This document shows positions 1-8,402 of a stretch of DNA of 61,102 nt, one piece after another. A program made the translations under genes and the position numbers. The stretch is from Ruminococcus sp. (GTDB taxonomy: Bacteria > Bacillota > Clostridia > Oscillospirales > Ruminococcaceae): the NCBI GenBank assembly GCA_017534835.1, contig JAFXVT010000025.1, positions 1 through 61,102 on the forward strand, written 5' to 3'. Position 1 is the stretch's first letter. The number at the start of each line of letters is the position of its first letter. The notes beneath the pieces were generated by a model. That model saw only the letters and a list, made by a program, of their open reading frames with translations. It had not been told where the DNA came from and searched no databases.

Positions 1-1002
1 ATGGACGATAAAAAGCTCATTTTCAGCGCTCTCCAGCCGACAGGCACTTTCACCCTCGGCAACTACATCGGTGCACTGAGAAACTTCGGAAAATTTCAGG
101 AGGAATACGACTGCATCTACTGCGTCGCTGACCTCCACGCTATAACCGTTAAGCAGGAGCCCGCAAAGCTCCGCCAGAATACGCTCATATCCTATGCACT
201 GCTCATGGCGTGCGGTCTTGATCCCGAGAGGTCTATCCTCTTCATCCAGAGCCACGCTCACACCCACAACGACCTCAACTGGCTGCTCTGCTGCAACACG
301 CAGTTCGGCGAGCTCTCACGTATGACCCAGTTCAAGGACAAGAGCCAGAAGCACCCCGACGATATAAACGCAGGTCTGTTCACATATCCGTCCCTTATGG
401 CTGCGGATATCCTCGCATACAACGCTGACCTCGTTCCCGTCGGCGTAGACCAGAAGCAGCACCTCGAGCTCGCAAGAAATATCGCTCAGCGCTTCAACCA
501 GCGCTACGGCGACTTCTTCAAGCTCCCCGAGCCGTACATAACCGAAGTCGGCGCAAAGATAATGTCGCTTCAGGATCCGACAAAGAAGATGTCCAAGTCC
601 GACGAGAACGTAAATGCGTGCATTCTCATCCTCGATGACAAGGATACGATAATCCGCAAGTTCAAGCGCGCTGTCACAGACAGTGAGGCAGAGGTCGCTT
701 ACCGCGAAGGCAAGGACGGCATCAACAACCTTATGTCGATCTACTCCTGCGTTACAGGCAAGGACTACGCCGCTATCGAGGCTGAGTTCGCAGGCAGGGG
801 CTACGGCGACTTCAAGCTCGCAGTCGGCGAGGCTGTTGCCGACCACCTCGAACCCGTCCGCACAGAGTTCGACCGCCTCATCTCCGACAAGGCTTTCCTC
901 AAGGAGTGCTACACAAAGGGCGCAGAGAAGGCCATGCGCATCTCGAGCCGCATCGTTTCAAAGGCTTACCACAAGGCAGGTTTCGTGGACAGACCCTTCT
1001 GA
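1..1002 (+). CDS. trpS: Tryptophanyl-tRNA synthetase
   Basis: Charges tRNA(Trp) with tryptophan in the cytoplasm. The 333-residue length is normal for a bacterial class I TrpRS. The HIGH-like signature appears as TLGN (residues 18-21) and a canonical KMSKS loop starts at residue 196. The ATG is base 1 of the window, so promoter and ribosome site are outside; an earlier start cannot be excluded, but the N-terminus (KLIFSALQPTG) sits where family members normally begin. The 145-bp gap to mazG holds no gene. Identification is secure from the two signature motifs. Confidence 0.95.
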   Translation: MDDKKLIFSALQPTGTFTLGNYIGALRNFGKFQEEYDCIYCVADLHAITVKQEPAKLRQNTLISYALLMACGLDPERSILFIQSHAHTHNDLNWLLCCNTQFGELSRMTQFKDKSQKHPDDINAGLFTYPSLMAADILAYNADLVPVGVDQKQHLELARNIAQRFNQRYGDFFKLPEPYITEVGAKIMSLQDPTKKMSKSDENVNACILILDDKDTIIRKFKRAVTDSEAEVAYREGKDGINNLMSIYSCVTGKDYAAIEAEFAGRGYGDFKLAVGEAVADHLEPVRTEFDRLISDKAFLKECYTKGAEKAMRISSRIVSKAYHKAGFVDRPF

Positions 1003-1100
1003 AAATCGCCGGAAATGCCGTAAAACGTGGATTCTTTTATACAAAACACATAAAAACACACCTGAATATTCTGCATATAGCACAAACTTTCAAAAATATA

Positions 1101-1129
1101 TTGATTTTTGCCGAAATTTAGGTTATTAT
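1101..1129 (+). promoter_or_regulatory. Possible promoter of mazG
   Basis: TTGATT, 17-nt spacer, TATTAT. The predicted transcription start (about 1136) falls inside the AGAGGAG ribosome site (1131-1137), which would leave almost no leader, so this may be fortuitous. Confidence 0.3.
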
Positions 1130-1147
1130 TAGAGGAGTGCCAAGCCC

Positions 1148-1966
1148 ATGGTCGAATATCAGCAGAAAGATAACTACAAGATAAGCGATCTTCTCGACAT
1201 CGTAAGACTTCTCAGAAGCGAGGGCGGCTGTCCCTGGGACAGAGAACAGACCCACAAATCTATCAGAAGCGATTTCATTGAGGAGACCTGCGAGGCTGTA
1301 GAAGCTATTGACCTCGAAGATACTGCCCTGCTCAGGGAGGAACTCGGCGACGTTCTGTTGCAGGTGGTCTTTCATTGCAGGATCGAGGAGGAAACCGATT
1401 CGTTCAACTTCGATGACGTATGCGATGAGATATGCAAGAAGCTCATCCTGCGCCACCCCCACGTGTTCGGTGAAGTAAAAGCCGATACCACGGCGGAGGT
1501 CCTGAAGAACTGGGACGCTATAAAAATGGACGAAAAAGGTCAGGAGACCTACACTGATACTCTCAATCAGGTAGCAAAATCTCTACCGTCGCTCATGCGT
1601 GCTCAGAAGGTAGGCAAACGTGCTATGCGCGCCGGAATGGATTTCAGATGCGCAGAGGACGCTATGGCTTGTATCGACAGCGAAAAGGCGGAGCTTGTGA
1701 AAGCTGTTGCCGCCGGCGATCAGCAGAATATCGAGGAGGAAATGGGCGATCTGCTCTTCTCCTGCGTGAATGCTGCCCGTCACCTCGGTGTCAATGCAGA
1801 GCTTGCCCTCAAGGCTTCAACAGATAAGTTCATCAAGAGGTTCTCTGTAACAGAGCAGCTGACAAAAGAGGAAGGTCTCGATATGAAGGAGCTTCCCATA
1901 GAAAAGCTCGATATTTACTGGGACAAGGCGAAAAAAATCATTATGGAGGAACAGTCAAATGACTAA
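1148..1966 (+). CDS. mazG: MazG nucleoside triphosphate pyrophosphohydrolase
   Basis: Hydrolyses (d)NTPs to the monophosphate plus pyrophosphate, a nucleotide-pool cleaning enzyme of the all-alpha NTP pyrophosphatase superfamily. The 272 residues show the two-repeat MazG layout: an acidic metal-binding helix (EETCEAVEAID) followed by EELGD in the first half, and EEEMGDLLF in the second half. AGAGGAG precedes the ATG by ten bases. The stop overlaps the HU start (ATGACTAA), so the two are translationally coupled. mazG next to rqcP (yabN-yabO in Bacillus) is a conserved Firmicutes order, which supports the call. Confidence 0.92.
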   Translation: MVEYQQKDNYKISDLLDIVRLLRSEGGCPWDREQTHKSIRSDFIEETCEAVEAIDLEDTALLREELGDVLLQVVFHCRIEEETDSFNFDDVCDEICKKLILRHPHVFGEVKADTTAEVLKNWDAIKMDEKGQETYTDTLNQVAKSLPSLMRAQKVGKRAMRAGMDFRCAEDAMACIDSEKAELVKAVAAGDQQNIEEEMGDLLFSCVNAARHLGVNAELALKASTDKFIKRFSVTEQLTKEEGLDMKELPIEKLDIYWDKAKKIIMEEQSND

Positions 1967-2264
1967 GTCAGATCTCATCAATTCAATTGCAGAAAAGGCT
2001 AATTGCACAAAGAAGGACGCTGCTTCAGCTCTTGAGGCTACAGTTTCAGCTATCGAAGAAGCTCTCGTAGGCGGCGACAAGGTTTCTATCACTGGCTTCG
2101 GTACTTTCGAGGTTCGTCAGAGAGGCGAGAAGACCTGCATCAACCCCAGAACTAAGGAGAAGATGGTTTGCCCTCCCAGCAAGGCTCCTGCTTTCAAGGC
2201 TGGCAAGGCTCTCAAGGAAGCTGTAAACGTTGCTCCCAAGAAGAAGGGCTCCAAGAAGAAGTAA
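1959..2264 (+). CDS. hup: HU-family DNA-binding protein
   Basis: Nucleoid-associated protein that bends and compacts DNA as a dimer. It has 101 residues, about ten more than typical HU because of a Lys-rich tail ending KKKGSKKK. The N-terminal helices (KSDLINSIAEKA) and the GFGTFEVR beta-arm entry motif are canonical; the arm keeps NPRTKE. The start overlaps the mazG stop by eight bases. A strong intrinsic terminator follows immediately. HU between mazG and rqcP is a known clostridial arrangement. Confidence 0.93.
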   Translation: MTKSDLINSIAEKANCTKKDAASALEATVSAIEEALVGGDKVSITGFGTFEVRQRGEKTCINPRTKEKMVCPPSKAPAFKAGKALKEAVNVAPKKKGSKKK

Positions 2265-2276
2265 GAATAACAACAG

Positions 2277-2310
2277 GGGCGAAAGGTATCACCTTTCGCC
2301 CGAGTTTTTT
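2277..2310 (+). terminator. Intrinsic terminator after hup
   Basis: Perfect 11-bp stem GGGCGAAAGGT/ACCTTTCGCCC with a 3-nt loop, followed by T6. It lies between hup and rqcP, so rqcP either relies on read-through or has its own start signal in the short gap. Confidence 0.9.
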
Positions 2311-2325
2311 CAGAAGGGATAAATT

Positions 2326-2568
2326 ATGAGACTTGATAAATACCTCAAGGTCACACGTCTCATCAAGCGCCGCACTGTTGCAAATGAAGCCTGCGACGCT
2401 GAAAAGATAGTTGTGAACGGCAAGGTGGCACGTGCTTCATACGACGTCAAGGTCGGCGACATCATTGAGATAAATATGGGCACGAAGCCGCTGAAGGTAA
2501 AGGTGCTCAACGTCACCGAGCACGCCACAAAGGAAAATGCTGCCGATAACTATACGGTAGTTGAATAA
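2326..2568 (+). CDS. rqcP: RqcP/YabO S4-domain RNA-binding protein
   Basis: Ribosome-associated quality-control factor that, in Bacillus, works with RqcH on stalled 50S subunits during C-terminal alanine tailing. The 80 residues are a single S4 domain: MRLDKYLKVTRLIKRRT opens it, followed by the VNGKVARASYDVKVGD hairpin; both match the family. AGAAGGGA precedes the ATG. In Bacillus the next genes are the spore-coat genes yabP and yabQ; here an unrelated minus-strand gene follows instead. Confidence 0.9.
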   Translation: MRLDKYLKVTRLIKRRTVANEACDAEKIVVNGKVARASYDVKVGDIIEINMGTKPLKVKVLNVTEHATKENAADNYTVVE

Positions 2569-2570
2569 AA

Positions 2571-2610
2571 AGAGACCGCTTTCGCAAGGAAAGCGGTCTC
2601 TTTTTTTTAC
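2571..2610. terminator. Bidirectional intrinsic terminator
   Basis: Perfect 13-bp stem (AGAGACCGCTTTC, 2571-2583, with its complement 2589-2601), T8 on the plus side and an A-run on the other side. It ends rqcP on the plus strand and the convergent epimerase gene on the minus strand. Confidence 0.9.
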
Positions 2611-3560
2611 TTTGTGTTGTGAATGTCCCAGCGGAATGTCGCAAGCTTCGATGCCTTTGTGGTATCGAGCATATTGTTGTATTCCAGCTTGGCGAGGTCA
2701 AGGTAGCGGTAGTTGGTCTTTTCGTCCTTGCTGCCGCCGAAGAGCCCCTTCAGCTTCGAGATAGCGCCGCCTCCCGACTTCTGCACAACTGTGCCGAGGT
2801 GGTGGTTCTCACGCATGAATGTGATGATGTCCGCCGCTGTCGTAAGGAGCTTGTCGCTTACGTTGTATATTCCCGCATATTTCATATCGTCCGCATTCTT
2901 AACGAAGCAGAGAATGAAGTCAACGAGATTATGCACGCAGCAGAGCTGGAAGCCGTACTGACCCTTTCCCGAAACGAACTTTGTGCCGTCCTTGGGGTCC
3001 GTGATCTTTGCAAGAAGATTCTCGGTATAGTTGAGCGTATAGACGGGCGATACTCTCGTGATACAGCACATTACCTCTTTATGATGCTGCATTTCAGAAA
3101 TGAGAGCCTTTTCCGCGTTATACTTGAGAACAGAATAATTCGTGTTCGTCTTTATATCCGCATCCTCTCTGATAGGCTCACGAGTCTTTGGGAACTCATA
3201 GACCTGATCTGTGCTTACGAGCACTACCTTGCGAACGTTTTCCGTCATTGCATAGCGATAAATAAACTTATCACACTGCTTGGAGAGGTCGATCTCCTTA
3301 TCCGTGATGATCGGACCGAGATCGTTATCGACCGTACAAGCTGCATGGACCAGGATAGTTATGTCATACTTCTCGAAAATGTCCGCATAGCCATTCTTAT
3401 CTGCCTGATTAACCTGAACAAAAGTGTAATTCAGTTTTCCCTCATTATATGGATTTGCCTCAACGTCGGCAGATACAACGGCGAAGCCCTTCTTTAGAAG
3501 GCCGGAGCAAATGTGTTGACCGATGAGGCCGCAGCCGCCGGTCACAAGAACTGTCTCCAT
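2607..3560 (-). CDS. NAD(P)-dependent epimerase/dehydratase family protein
   Basis: Extended short-chain dehydrogenase, 317 residues. The Rossmann dinucleotide motif GGCGLIG starts at residue 8 and the catalytic Tyr/Lys pair is present as YSVLK, with STDQVYE as the preceding Ser/Thr strand. Such enzymes modify nucleotide sugars, but nothing in this neighbourhood (no glycosyltransferase genes) fixes the substrate. The gene stands alone between a bidirectional terminator and a 147-bp gap. The divergent C-terminal half has a Gly/Lys-rich segment (GGGAISKLKGLFGG) that I cannot place. Confidence 0.8.
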   Translation of the reverse strand: METVLVTGGCGLIGQHICSGLLKKGFAVVSADVEANPYNEGKLNYTFVQVNQADKNGYADIFEKYDITILVHAACTVDNDLGPIITDKEIDLSKQCDKFIYRYAMTENVRKVVLVSTDQVYEFPKTREPIREDADIKTNTNYSVLKYNAEKALISEMQHHKEVMCCITRVSPVYTLNYTENLLAKITDPKDGTKFVSGKGQYGFQLCCVHNLVDFILCFVKNADDMKYAGIYNVSDKLLTTAADIITFMRENHHLGTVVQKSGGGAISKLKGLFGGSKDEKTNYRYLDLAKLEYNNMLDTTKASKLATFRWDIHNTK

Positions 3561-3664
3561 ACTTCACGCCCTCCTTTCTGACAATTATACTCTTCTAACA
3601 GGTATTATTATATCACATTTTTAATATTTTTGCAAGACATTTTTATAATGTTGGCTTACTGTTA

Positions 3665-3706
3665 CAAAAATGAAAGTCCGATAATTGCAGATAAAGTTCA
3701 GACTTT
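3665..3706 (-). terminator. Intrinsic terminator of the solute-binding protein gene
   Basis: Minus-strand stem AAAGTCTGA/TCGGACTTT (one G-U pair) followed by CATTTTTG, starting right after the stop codon. Confidence 0.7.
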
Positions 3707-3707
3707 G

Positions 3708-5114
3708 TCAGTTACTGATGATAGGGTTCTCGTTTACCTCGTCGATGAAGGTCTGTACAGGAGCAGCGATAGAATCGTATGTCTCATTCCACGGTATACC
3801 TCTTGCAGTATTTCTGAGGTTCTGGTCGAGCAGATCGGCGCAGTCCTTGGAAACACCTGATGACAGGTCAAAGAATGCGTTTTTGTCTGCGAGCTCCTGC
3901 ATTTCGTGCTGCATATCCACCATTTCCTGAGTCCAGCCATAGTCCTCGCGGAACTGCTTGTCTGAAACAGCCTTTGTATTCTCGTCCATTATTGAGAAGC
4001 GCTTGCAGTCGAGATACCTTGCAACGCCCTCGGGATTGCCGCCCTTCTTGACGAAGGTGTAAGCCTCCATACCAACGGGAACATAGTAATCATCAGCCTT
4101 GGGGTCTCTCGGCATAGGAACGAAGAATGCGTCATCGCCGAACTTTTCCTTCCACTGGTCGGGAGAGTTATAGAACTCATAAAGACCAACAGGATAAAAG
4201 AGCACCTTGCCCTCGCCCACGAACTCGGGGTGAGCAGTCCAGCCGTAGTCACCTACGCCGATAGCGATACAGCCTGTCTGATTGAGGTCATACAGGAAGT
4301 TCTGTACGCGCTCCATAGCCGGGTCGCCGATATTGCTGACGAGCTTGCCGTCCTTGATGCCAACGGGCGGAACACCTGTTGTATTCATAAGACCGAACTC
4401 AAACCACCAGCCGTCTATACCGTAGTGCTGCTGATCGACATCAACGAAGCTCTGGAGCATCGACTCGAATGCATCCCAGTCCCACTTGCCGTCATAGTAG
4501 AGGTCAGCCGGGTCATCGAGACCAGCCTCCTCGATAGTTTTCTTGTTGTATGCAACGCCGACCTTGTCGCCGGTAGACTGCACGATAGCAAGGTAGTGCT
4601 TGCCGTCCCACAGCATACTGTCGTTTACGTCCTTTACGTCCTTCCAGAGCGGCTTGTCGAAGTCGATATAATCGTCGACAGAGGTGAACATACCTCTTAC
4701 AGCGCCCTTCGGGAAAGCGTCCATATCGCCAGCCCAGAAGAAGTCGATACCCTCGCCGCTGCTTATCGCCTCAGCGAGCTTCTCATATCTGTTCTCCCAT
4801 GTTACCTGGTGATACTCTATCTTGCCGCCGTACTTCTCCTCAAATACTACGAGCTCAGTCGGCTTGTTTTTGCCGGAAGCATCGGGGTTTATATCCCATG
4901 TAGCCATCCACTTGATAGTCTTGTTCTCAAGCTCTGTGTCCTCAAGCAGGTCAGAGTTGACAGCTGCCTGATTTACTTCATTTCTTACGTCCTGGTCAAC
5001 GTCAACATCAGCGTATGGATTGGAGGACGACGAGCCGTTGTCTCCGCAGGCTGTCAGCGAGAGGGTCGCTGCCGTCATAAGCAGAGCCGAAATAAATGCT
5101 ATTGTCTTTTTCAT
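3708..5114 (-). CDS. Extracellular solute-binding lipoprotein (ABC family 1)
   Basis: Membrane-tethered receptor of a carbohydrate ABC importer. The 468 residues start with a lipoprotein signal (MKKTIAFISALLMTAATLSLTAC, shown here in two parts as MKKTIAFISALLM and TAATLSLTAC; the Cys is the lipidation site), then a Ser-rich spacer and a family 1 binding fold with WMATWD near residue 70. No permease or ATPase genes are adjacent, so it is an orphan receptor here. It has its own promoter 112 bp upstream and a terminator after the stop; AAAGGAG precedes the ATG. The substrate is unknown; an oligosaccharide is likely given the lifestyle. Confidence 0.82.
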   Translation of the reverse strand: MKKTIAFISALLMTAATLSLTACGDNGSSSSNPYADVDVDQDVRNEVNQAAVNSDLLEDTELENKTIKWMATWDINPDASGKNKPTELVVFEEKYGGKIEYHQVTWENRYEKLAEAISSGEGIDFFWAGDMDAFPKGAVRGMFTSVDDYIDFDKPLWKDVKDVNDSMLWDGKHYLAIVQSTGDKVGVAYNKKTIEEAGLDDPADLYYDGKWDWDAFESMLQSFVDVDQQHYGIDGWWFEFGLMNTTGVPPVGIKDGKLVSNIGDPAMERVQNFLYDLNQTGCIAIGVGDYGWTAHPEFVGEGKVLFYPVGLYEFYNSPDQWKEKFGDDAFFVPMPRDPKADDYYVPVGMEAYTFVKKGGNPEGVARYLDCKRFSIMDENTKAVSDKQFREDYGWTQEMVDMQHEMQELADKNAFFDLSSGVSKDCADLLDQNLRNTARGIPWNETYDSIAAPVQTFIDEVNENPIISN

Positions 5115-5225
5115 TCGTTTAACTCCTTTTTGGTGCGCTTGTATCCAAGCTTACGTGTGTTCATATATGAATTGCGTGGCGGTCTGCCAAATGACCGCAG
5201 CTATCCCATTTTCAGTTACACATAT

Positions 5226-5255
5226 ATTATATCATTTTAAAATATCTACTGTCAA
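5226..5255 (-). promoter_or_regulatory. Promoter of the solute-binding protein gene
   Basis: Minus strand: TTGACA (5255-5250), 18-nt spacer, extended -10 TGATATAAT (TATAAT 5231-5226). The roughly 110-nt leader contains a GCGGTC/GACCGC hairpin at 5179-5198, which could be an operator or RNA element. Confidence 0.8.
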
Positions 5256-5330
5256 TATCCAAAATCCATATAAATTGTCGTGATTTATTGTGATATTGCT
5301 GTATTTTCCGGCTTAACAGTTACAAATTGA

Positions 5331-5470
5331 AAACAGACTGCCAATAACTTCCGTGAATTTGACAGGATACCGCGAGGACTTATTGAGGAAAATCTTTCTT
5401 CAGAAAGGTTTCACCCAGTAAATTCTCACGGTATCCCGCCCAAACCACAGAGGTCACAGGCAGTCTGTTT
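5331..5470 (-). ncRNA. Structured dumbbell element, 6S-like architecture
   Basis: A 12-bp closing stem (5331-5342 with 5459-5470) encloses two 22-nt unpaired sides, then a 12-bp inner stem (5365-5376 with 5425-5436) and a long terminal hairpin ending in a UGAA-capped CUUUC/GAAAG stem. The one non-identical inner-stem position is a G-U pair if the minus strand is transcribed and a C-A mismatch if the plus strand is, which favours minus. No good minus-strand promoter is visible; the element begins directly after the MetH-reactivation stop codon. Closing stem, symmetric central bubble and terminal stem is the 6S RNA plan, but about 140 nt is short for 6S. A MITE with 12-bp terminal repeats is the alternative. 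Confidence 0.4.
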
Positions 5471-5471
5471 A

Positions 5472-6146
5472 TCATTTTTTACCGCAGCCGCCGTTGGCGG
5501 AGAATGCGCATCTTCCGTTCATATTGCACGACGCACAACCGCGTTCGGTCTGTGATACGGGCGGAGCGTCGGATATACCGATCACCGCCGTTACCGACTT
5601 TGACGGCACGAGCAGGCAGCTGTCTGTTACGGTAAGTCCTATACGCCGCTGAGCATTGAGCGCGAGAAGGAACTCCTTTTGCAGAAAAATCGGCAGGTCT
5701 CCGTACCCGGGACTGAACCGCCAAGTCCGGAAAGGCGCGTCCGAAGAGGAAAAAATCTCCTCCTCCGCCCTGTCGCAGAGCTGCTCTACAGCGGTGCTGC
5801 AAAGCGCGTCAACTGCGAGAGCCGCCGCCATATCTGTCACCGCGGTCTGCCGTATGAGCTTATCAGCCTCCGCAGAGACTGTCGCCGCAAGCATTACAGC
5901 GCGTCCGCAGCCCGATAAATGGCGCATTATAGCTTCTCCTGTGAGGGGAGCGTTCATTCCTGACAGGCTGACTCCCTCTTCTGTAAATGTGACATCAGCT
6001 TCGCGGTAGACATATGCCGGGCGCAGCTTTTCACGCACTATCGGCTCATATTTGTCGAGCAGAGCCAGCACAGCCGCTCCGGGCTCACCTTTTTCGCCCA
6101 TATACCTTGCAGCTTCCGCCTTCGAGAGCGGTCCGAGCTTTATCAT
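5472..6146 (-). CDS. Stand-alone B12-dependent methionine synthase activation-domain protein
   Basis: Corresponds to the C-terminal reactivation module of MetH, which binds S-adenosylmethionine to re-methylate oxidised cobalamin. The 224 residues carry the family RFSPGYGDLP motif (the RxxPGY signature) near residue 140 and end in a Cys-rich tail (GCASCNMNGRC, then a fourth Cys). It overlaps metF by four bases, and MetF supplies the methyl-folate used by methionine synthase, so the pair is functionally linked. No metH catalytic gene is in the window; it must be elsewhere. Confidence 0.8.
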   Translation of the reverse strand: MIKLGPLSKAEAARYMGEKGEPGAAVLALLDKYEPIVREKLRPAYVYREADVTFTEEGVSLSGMNAPLTGEAIMRHLSGCGRAVMLAATVSAEADKLIRQTAVTDMAAALAVDALCSTAVEQLCDRAEEEIFSSSDAPFRTWRFSPGYGDLPIFLQKEFLLALNAQRRIGLTVTDSCLLVPSKSVTAVIGISDAPPVSQTERGCASCNMNGRCAFSANGGCGKK

Positions 6147-7003
6147 GCCTCGATAACGCCGCTGACAGCTTCGCTTATCTTGCGTGCAACGTAGGAATTG
6201 TTCATCGTGTAGAGGTGAATGCCATCAACTCCGCTCGCTGCGAGGTCAACTATCTGATTGACCGCGTATGCGATACCGGCATCGCGCAGAGCCTCGGGAT
6301 TATGCTCATAGCGCTGCATTATCTTTACGAATTTACGAGGAAGGCTCGCACCGCAGGTGGTCACCATTCTCTCTATCTGATTCTTGTTCACAACAGGCAT
6401 GATACCTGCTTCTATCGGCACATTTATGCCGGCAGCAGCAGCCTTGTCGCGGAAATCATAGAAACTGTCGTTATCGAAGAAAAGCTGCGTGATGAGGTGA
6501 TCGGCGCCGGCTTCCACCTTTATTTTAAGGTTTTCGATGTCCTCCTCAAGCGTTTCTGCGTCCGGATGACATTCCGGATAGCACGCTCCGGCGATGTCGA
6601 AATCGCCCTTGCTCTTGATGTATGTGATGAGGTCACTTGCGTGTGCAAAGTCCTTGACGGGCGGAATATCCGGATTTATGTCGCCGCGGAGCGCAAGGAT
6701 ATTCTCGATGCCGCGCTTCTGAGCCTCCGCGAGAGTAGCGTCGATCTCAGCGCGTGTGAAGTTGATGCAGGGAAGGTGGAGCACAGGTATCCTGCCGCTC
6801 TCCTTTATCTTTGAAGCAATATCAAGCGCAAAGAAGCTGTTTCCGCTTCCTCCTGCGCCAAAGGTAACACTTATGAAATCGGGGTTCAGGTCTGTCAGTT
6901 CATCAAGCGTCTGATAGATAACGTCAACTGTGCTTGTCTTCTTAGGAGGGAAAACTTCAAACGAGAAGATCGTTTTGTCCCTGAACAGGTCTCTTACCTT
7001 CAT
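6143..7003 (-). CDS. metF: 5,10-methylenetetrahydrofolate reductase
   Basis: Reduces methylene-THF to methyl-THF with FAD, feeding methionine synthesis. The 286 residues are the usual bacterial MetF TIM-barrel length. The N-terminal FSFEVFPPKK carries the active-site Glu, followed by VTFGAGGSG and LALRGD. Its stop overlaps the start of the MetH-activation gene. It lies 11 bp downstream of ung, so ung-metF-activator may be one transcript. Confidence 0.94.
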   Translation of the reverse strand: MKVRDLFRDKTIFSFEVFPPKKTSTVDVIYQTLDELTDLNPDFISVTFGAGGSGNSFFALDIASKIKESGRIPVLHLPCINFTRAEIDATLAEAQKRGIENILALRGDINPDIPPVKDFAHASDLITYIKSKGDFDIAGACYPECHPDAETLEEDIENLKIKVEAGADHLITQLFFDNDSFYDFRDKAAAAGINVPIEAGIMPVVNKNQIERMVTTCGASLPRKFVKIMQRYEHNPEALRDAGIAYAVNQIVDLAASGVDGIHLYTMNNSYVARKISEAVSGVIEA

Positions 7004-7014
7004 ATCTTATCCTT

Positions 7015-7686
7015 TCATTCTATCGACCAGTCTATCGGCGTCATACCGCTGCGACTGAGAAATTCATTAGCCTGTGAGAAATGTCTGCACCCGAAAAAGC
7101 CGTTATATGCTGACAGCGGACTTGGGTGTGCAGCTTTGAGTATGAGGTGCTGCGGATTTGTGATGAACTGCTGCTTTGCCTTTGCGTCACTCCCCCACAG
7201 CATAAACACCATCGGCTTTTCGCGGATATTCAGGAGCTCTATCACGTCTGTTGTAAACTGCTCCCAGCCCATTCCGCGGTGGCTTCGCGGCTGATTTGCT
7301 CTTACTGTCAGCACGGAGTTAAGCAGCAGCACCCCGTTCTGTGCCCATTTTGTGAGCTCGCCGTGCTTGCCCATATTGTCTATACCTATGTCATCGCGTA
7401 TCTCCTTGAAGATATTGACGAGCGACGGCGGCGGTGCCACGCCCTTGCGGACGGAAAAGCTCAGTCCGTGTGCCTGACCCTCGCCGTGATATGGGTCCTG
7501 ACCAATTATCACGCACTTGACATCGTTATAGGAAGTCATCTTCAGTGCGTTGAAAATATCATACATTCCCGGGAAAATACGCTGAGTTCTGTACTCATTC
7601 ACGAGGAATTTTCTCAGACGGAGATAGTATTCCTTCGTGAACTCGTCCTTCAGCAGTTCGTCCCAGTCATTTCCGAATTCGACCAT
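7015..7686 (-). CDS. ung: Uracil-DNA glycosylase
   Basis: Base-excision repair enzyme that removes uracil from DNA. Motif A GQDPYHGEGQAHGLSFS and motif B HPSPLSAYNGFFGC are both intact. The reading frame opens four codons earlier, but those codons contain the ribosome site (GGAGGC) for the internal ATG at 7686, so that start is chosen, giving 223 residues. It is followed closely by metF. Confidence 0.95.
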   Translation of the reverse strand: MVEFGNDWDELLKDEFTKEYYLRLRKFLVNEYRTQRIFPGMYDIFNALKMTSYNDVKCVIIGQDPYHGEGQAHGLSFSVRKGVAPPPSLVNIFKEIRDDIGIDNMGKHGELTKWAQNGVLLLNSVLTVRANQPRSHRGMGWEQFTTDVIELLNIREKPMVFMLWGSDAKAKQQFITNPQHLILKAAHPSPLSAYNGFFGCRHFSQANEFLSRSGMTPIDWSIE

Positions 7687-7733
7687 AATTGCCTCCATAC
7701 AAAATAAGGGACAGCAGCTGCCGCCCCATTATT

Positions 7734-8237
7734 TCAGTTATTGTATACCGTATCCTCGTAGTATTTGAACTTGACGAGGGTGTTCCTCTTGTATGTAAGC
7801 GAGCCCTGCTGATTGAACGGTATTTTGTCGTAAGCCTCACGGGAGCACTCTATCTTGAGTTTCTGTCCCTTGCGCGTTACGAATACGAGCTCGTAGTATT
7901 CATCAAGAAGCTTCTGCTGACCTGTGCTCTCGATAACTCTCAGTCTGTCGTCGGACTTTCTCACAAGAGTTGCCATCTCAACGATGGGCTCAGAGGTCTT
8001 TTTCTGCACGCCCTCATCAGCAGGTCTGCGCGAAGGACGCTCGCCTCTCATAGGGGCACCGCCGCCCTGACCGCCGCCTTTTTCCTCAAGAAAGAGGTTC
8101 ATAAACCTCATAAACGGACTCTTGCCGCCGAAGAGAAGAATGATGAGCAGCAGGATGACCACGATCGTGCCGAGCATAATGAGAAGATTTCTCATCTGCG
8201 GCGTGATCGCAAGTAAGGTTCCTATCTGTGTTGTCAT
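7734..8237 (-). CDS. Membrane-anchored protein, DUF2500-like
   Basis: 167 residues with no recognised enzyme motif. One hydrophobic segment (about residues 18-38, LLIMLGTIVVILLLIILLF) anchors it. A Gly/Arg-rich linker follows (residues 52-75), then a small beta domain with the pattern YYELVFVTRKGQKLKIECSR ... YDKIPFNQQGSLTYK, which weakly resembles DUF2500 cores. It sits alone, 35 bp upstream of ung, and may be transcribed with it. Function unknown. Confidence 0.6.
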   Translation of the reverse strand: MTTQIGTLLAITPQMRNLLIMLGTIVVILLLIILLFGGKSPFMRFMNLFLEEKGGGQGGGAPMRGERPSRRPADEGVQKKTSEPIVEMATLVRKSDDRLRVIESTGQQKLLDEYYELVFVTRKGQKLKIECSREAYDKIPFNQQGSLTYKRNTLVKFKYYEDTVYNN

Positions 8238-8330
8238 ATGTTGTTTCCTTTCAATTCAAGGCAGGTTTCAAGCTGCCATACTATGCTAACTTATATTATA
8301 TATCATTTTCCTGTGATTTGCAAGATATAT

Positions 8331-8359
8331 TTGCAATTTTTTGCGTTTTGCGGTATAAT
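8331..8359 (+). promoter_or_regulatory. Promoter of the TtcA-like gene
   Basis: TTGCAA (8331-8336), 17-nt spacer, TATAAT (8354-8359), about 37 bp upstream of the start codon. Confidence 0.8.
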
Positions 8360-8402
8360 TTTACCAAGAAAGTCAACATTTTACCCATTTGGAGGAATTT
8401 CT

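Noticed and set aside
2619-3497. 292-codon plus-strand open frame opposite the epimerase gene
   Set aside because: It is the antisense shadow of a gene with clear SDR motifs, has no ribosome site and no recognisable protein features.
4230-5240. 336-codon plus-strand open frame opposite the solute-binding protein
   Set aside because: Antisense to a lipoprotein gene with promoter, signal peptide and terminator; Val/Leu-rich composition typical of shadows.
5331-5470. Insertion sequence remnant
   Set aside because: No transposase fragment and no target-site duplication at the ends; MITE kept only as an alternative.
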